NCBI RefSeq assembly: GCF_900156455.1
Contig: NZ_FTNQ01000001.1
Coordinates: 372,001-436,000 of the forward strand
Length of the DNA stretch: 64,000 nt
Reading direction: 5' to 3'
From: Microbacterium sp. RURRCA19A
Lineage (GTDB): Bacteria > Actinomycetota > Actinomycetes > Actinomycetales > Microbacteriaceae
Positions 63,060 through 64,000 of this stretch are shown here, one piece after another (positions within the stretch are counted from its first letter, which is position 1; each line of letters begins with the position of its first letter). The notes beneath the pieces were generated by a model. That model was not told where the DNA came from and did not search any database. It was given only the letters and a program-made list of their open reading frames with translations. Position numbers and translations under genes: made by a program.

Positions 63060-64000
63060 TCAGCGGATCGCGGTGCCGACCGCGCCGATGACCGCGTCGA
63101 GCGGGTGACCCGAGGCGTCGCGCTTGGCGCCGGGCTCGGGAAGCGAGCGGACGGCTCCGTCACCGCCCACGGCGCGCGGATCGGATCCGACCCAGGCGAG
63201 CGTCAGGGCATCCTCGCCGCGCAGCAGGCGCTGCGCGCGCACACCGCCCGTGGCACGACCCTTGGCCGGGAACTCCGAGAACGCCGAGACCTTGGCGGAG
63301 CCGGCATCCGTTCCCGGAAGAGCGGACGTGGAGCCCGCGACCGTGACGACGACGGCGTCGAACGCCGACCCGCCGACGACGGCGAACGCGATCACCTGCG
63401 CGCCGTCGGACAGCCGGATGCCGGCCATGCCCCCGGCCGAACGACCCTGCGGTCGCACGGACGAGGCGTCGAAGCGCAGCAGTTGCGCGTCGTCGGCGAC
63501 GAACACCAGCTCGGCGGCGTCCGAGGCTGGTGCCGCCCCGACCACGCGGTCGCCGTCGCGGAGGGCGATGATCTCGATCTCGGGCTTGGTGCCGAGTTCG
63601 CTCGCGGCCACGCGCTTCACGATGCCCTGGGCCGTGCCGAGCGCGATGGGCGCGCCGTCGGTCAATGGCACGAGCGCCACCACCTGCTCGCCCTTGGCCA
63701 GGGTGAGGTACTGCTCGACCTTCGTCCCCGCCGCGAGCTGCACCGCGTTGCCGGGCACGGAGGGGAGGTCGACGGGGGAGAAGCGGACGAGACGTCCGGC
63801 GGAGGTCACCGCGCCGATGTCACCGCGGGTCGTGGTGTCCACCGAGGAGCGGATCGCGTCGTGCTTCGCGCGCCGCGTCGGCGGCACGACGCCGCCACCC
63901 GGGGCATCGGCGGTGAGTTCGGCGCGGACCATGCGCCCGGTCGCAGAGAGGAACACGCGGCAGGGGGCGTCGGCGATCTGGAGGTCGGCGGCCGCGGCGG
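63060..64000 (-). CDS. parC: type II DNA topoisomerase subunit A, C-terminal part (runs off the window)
   Basis: About 313 codons are visible; the reading frame is open to the end of the window. The product is the DNA-wrapping beta-propeller of a GyrA/ParC-type subunit: repeats such as VFLSATGRMVRAEL, GDIGAVTSAGRLVRF, ALGTAQGIVKRV, ELVFVADDAQLLRFDASSV and GGMAGIRLSDGAQVIAF. The last visible part is RGEDALTLAW...RDASGHPLDAVIG. It faces parE, 192 bp away. The breakage-reunion domain with the catalytic tyrosine lies outside the window. Confidence 0.9.
   Translation of the reverse strand, partial: AAAADLQIADAPCRVFLSATGRMVRAELTADAPGGGVVPPTRRAKHDAIRSSVDTTTRGDIGAVTSAGRLVRFSPVDLPSVPGNAVQLAAGTKVEQYLTLAKGEQVVALVPLTDGAPIALGTAQGIVKRVAASELGTKPEIEIIALRDGDRVVGAAPASDAAELVFVADDAQLLRFDASSVRPQGRSAGGMAGIRLSDGAQVIAFAVVGGSAFDAVVVTVAGSTSALPGTDAGSAKVSAFSEFPAKGRATGGVRAQRLLRGEDALTLAWVGSDPRAVGGDGAVRSLPEPGAKRDASGHPLDAVIGAVGTAIR

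Overview
The window is chromosomal DNA from a high-GC actinobacterium, most likely a Microbacterium or a close relative in Microbacteriaceae. Support comes from the very GC-rich third codon positions, many genes that appear to be transcribed without a leader (a TAnnnT hexamer 6-7 nt before the start codon), the aceE-PucR regulator-fabD-fabH-acpP-fabF block, glnA2-glnE with a separate glnA1, and several actinobacterial families (DUF3145, DUF4191, DUF2277, DUF7455, DUF7882-like). I saw no insertion sequence, prophage, CRISPR array or replication origin.

Layout. 0-8 kb: tail of an O-acyltransferase, peptide deformylase, a multidrug/metabolite-type transporter, a tRNA with CAT anticodon, the formaldehyde-fixing pair hxlA/hxlB with a divergent regulator that joins an ATPase-like domain to a LuxR helix-turn-helix, a zinc-ribbon/endonuclease-fold protein, and two CNNM/CBS membrane proteins. 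8-12.9 kb: a DUF7882-like protein, a two-component system with its probable proline-rich target, and a membrane-anchored extracytoplasmic protein. 12.4-20.7 kb: DUF3145, the fatty-acid synthase II operon, its likely PucR-type activator, and pyruvate dehydrogenase E1. 21-27 kb: a surface block with a Tat-exported beta-helix protein and two acyltransferases. 27-30.3 kb: tRNA-Val and a four-gene, end-overlapping operon that resembles a type VII-type secreted substrate pair and carries an 11-bp duplication that breaks the reading frame. 30.4-33.2 kb: a C4 zinc-ribbon protein, a family A polymerase-like protein without a normal start codon at its expected N-terminus, and the RNase P RNA gene.

33-46 kb: an SLH-repeat surface protein, polyphosphate glucokinase, the nitrogen block (SPOR-like protein, glnA2, glnE, later glnA1 with a four-half-site GlnR-type box), an acyl-CoA ligase, a DUF2277 protein, a lipoprotein, an RDD protein, DUF4191 and an unknown membrane protein. 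46.9-54.8 kb: pepA-lpdA-sucB, a PAC2 protein, then sigA coupled to an F420 gamma-glutamyl ligase-like gene. 54.8-60.4 kb: MurJ, two divergent paralogous ATP-grasp proteins, and two adjacent alanine racemase-like genes with complementary losses. One keeps the PLP lysine barrel but has lost the C-terminal catalytic tyrosine; the other keeps the tyrosine-bearing C-terminal domain but has lost most of the barrel and the lysine. Because alanine racemase active sites form between two subunits, these two look like halves of one heteromeric enzyme. 60.4-64 kb: a DUF7455-like protein, a GyrB/ParE-type subunit, and the C-terminal part of a GyrA/ParC-type subunit running off the end.

How the parts work together. 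Pyruvate dehydrogenase E1, the PucR-type regulator and the fab genes link acetyl-CoA supply to membrane lipid synthesis. The two glutamine synthetases, GlnE and the GlnR-type box form the ammonium assimilation unit. MurJ, the ATP-grasp pair and the split racemase suggest envelope chemistry in which an amino acid is racemised and then ligated to an envelope component. That system (roughly 56.4-60.4 kb) is the most interesting candidate here.
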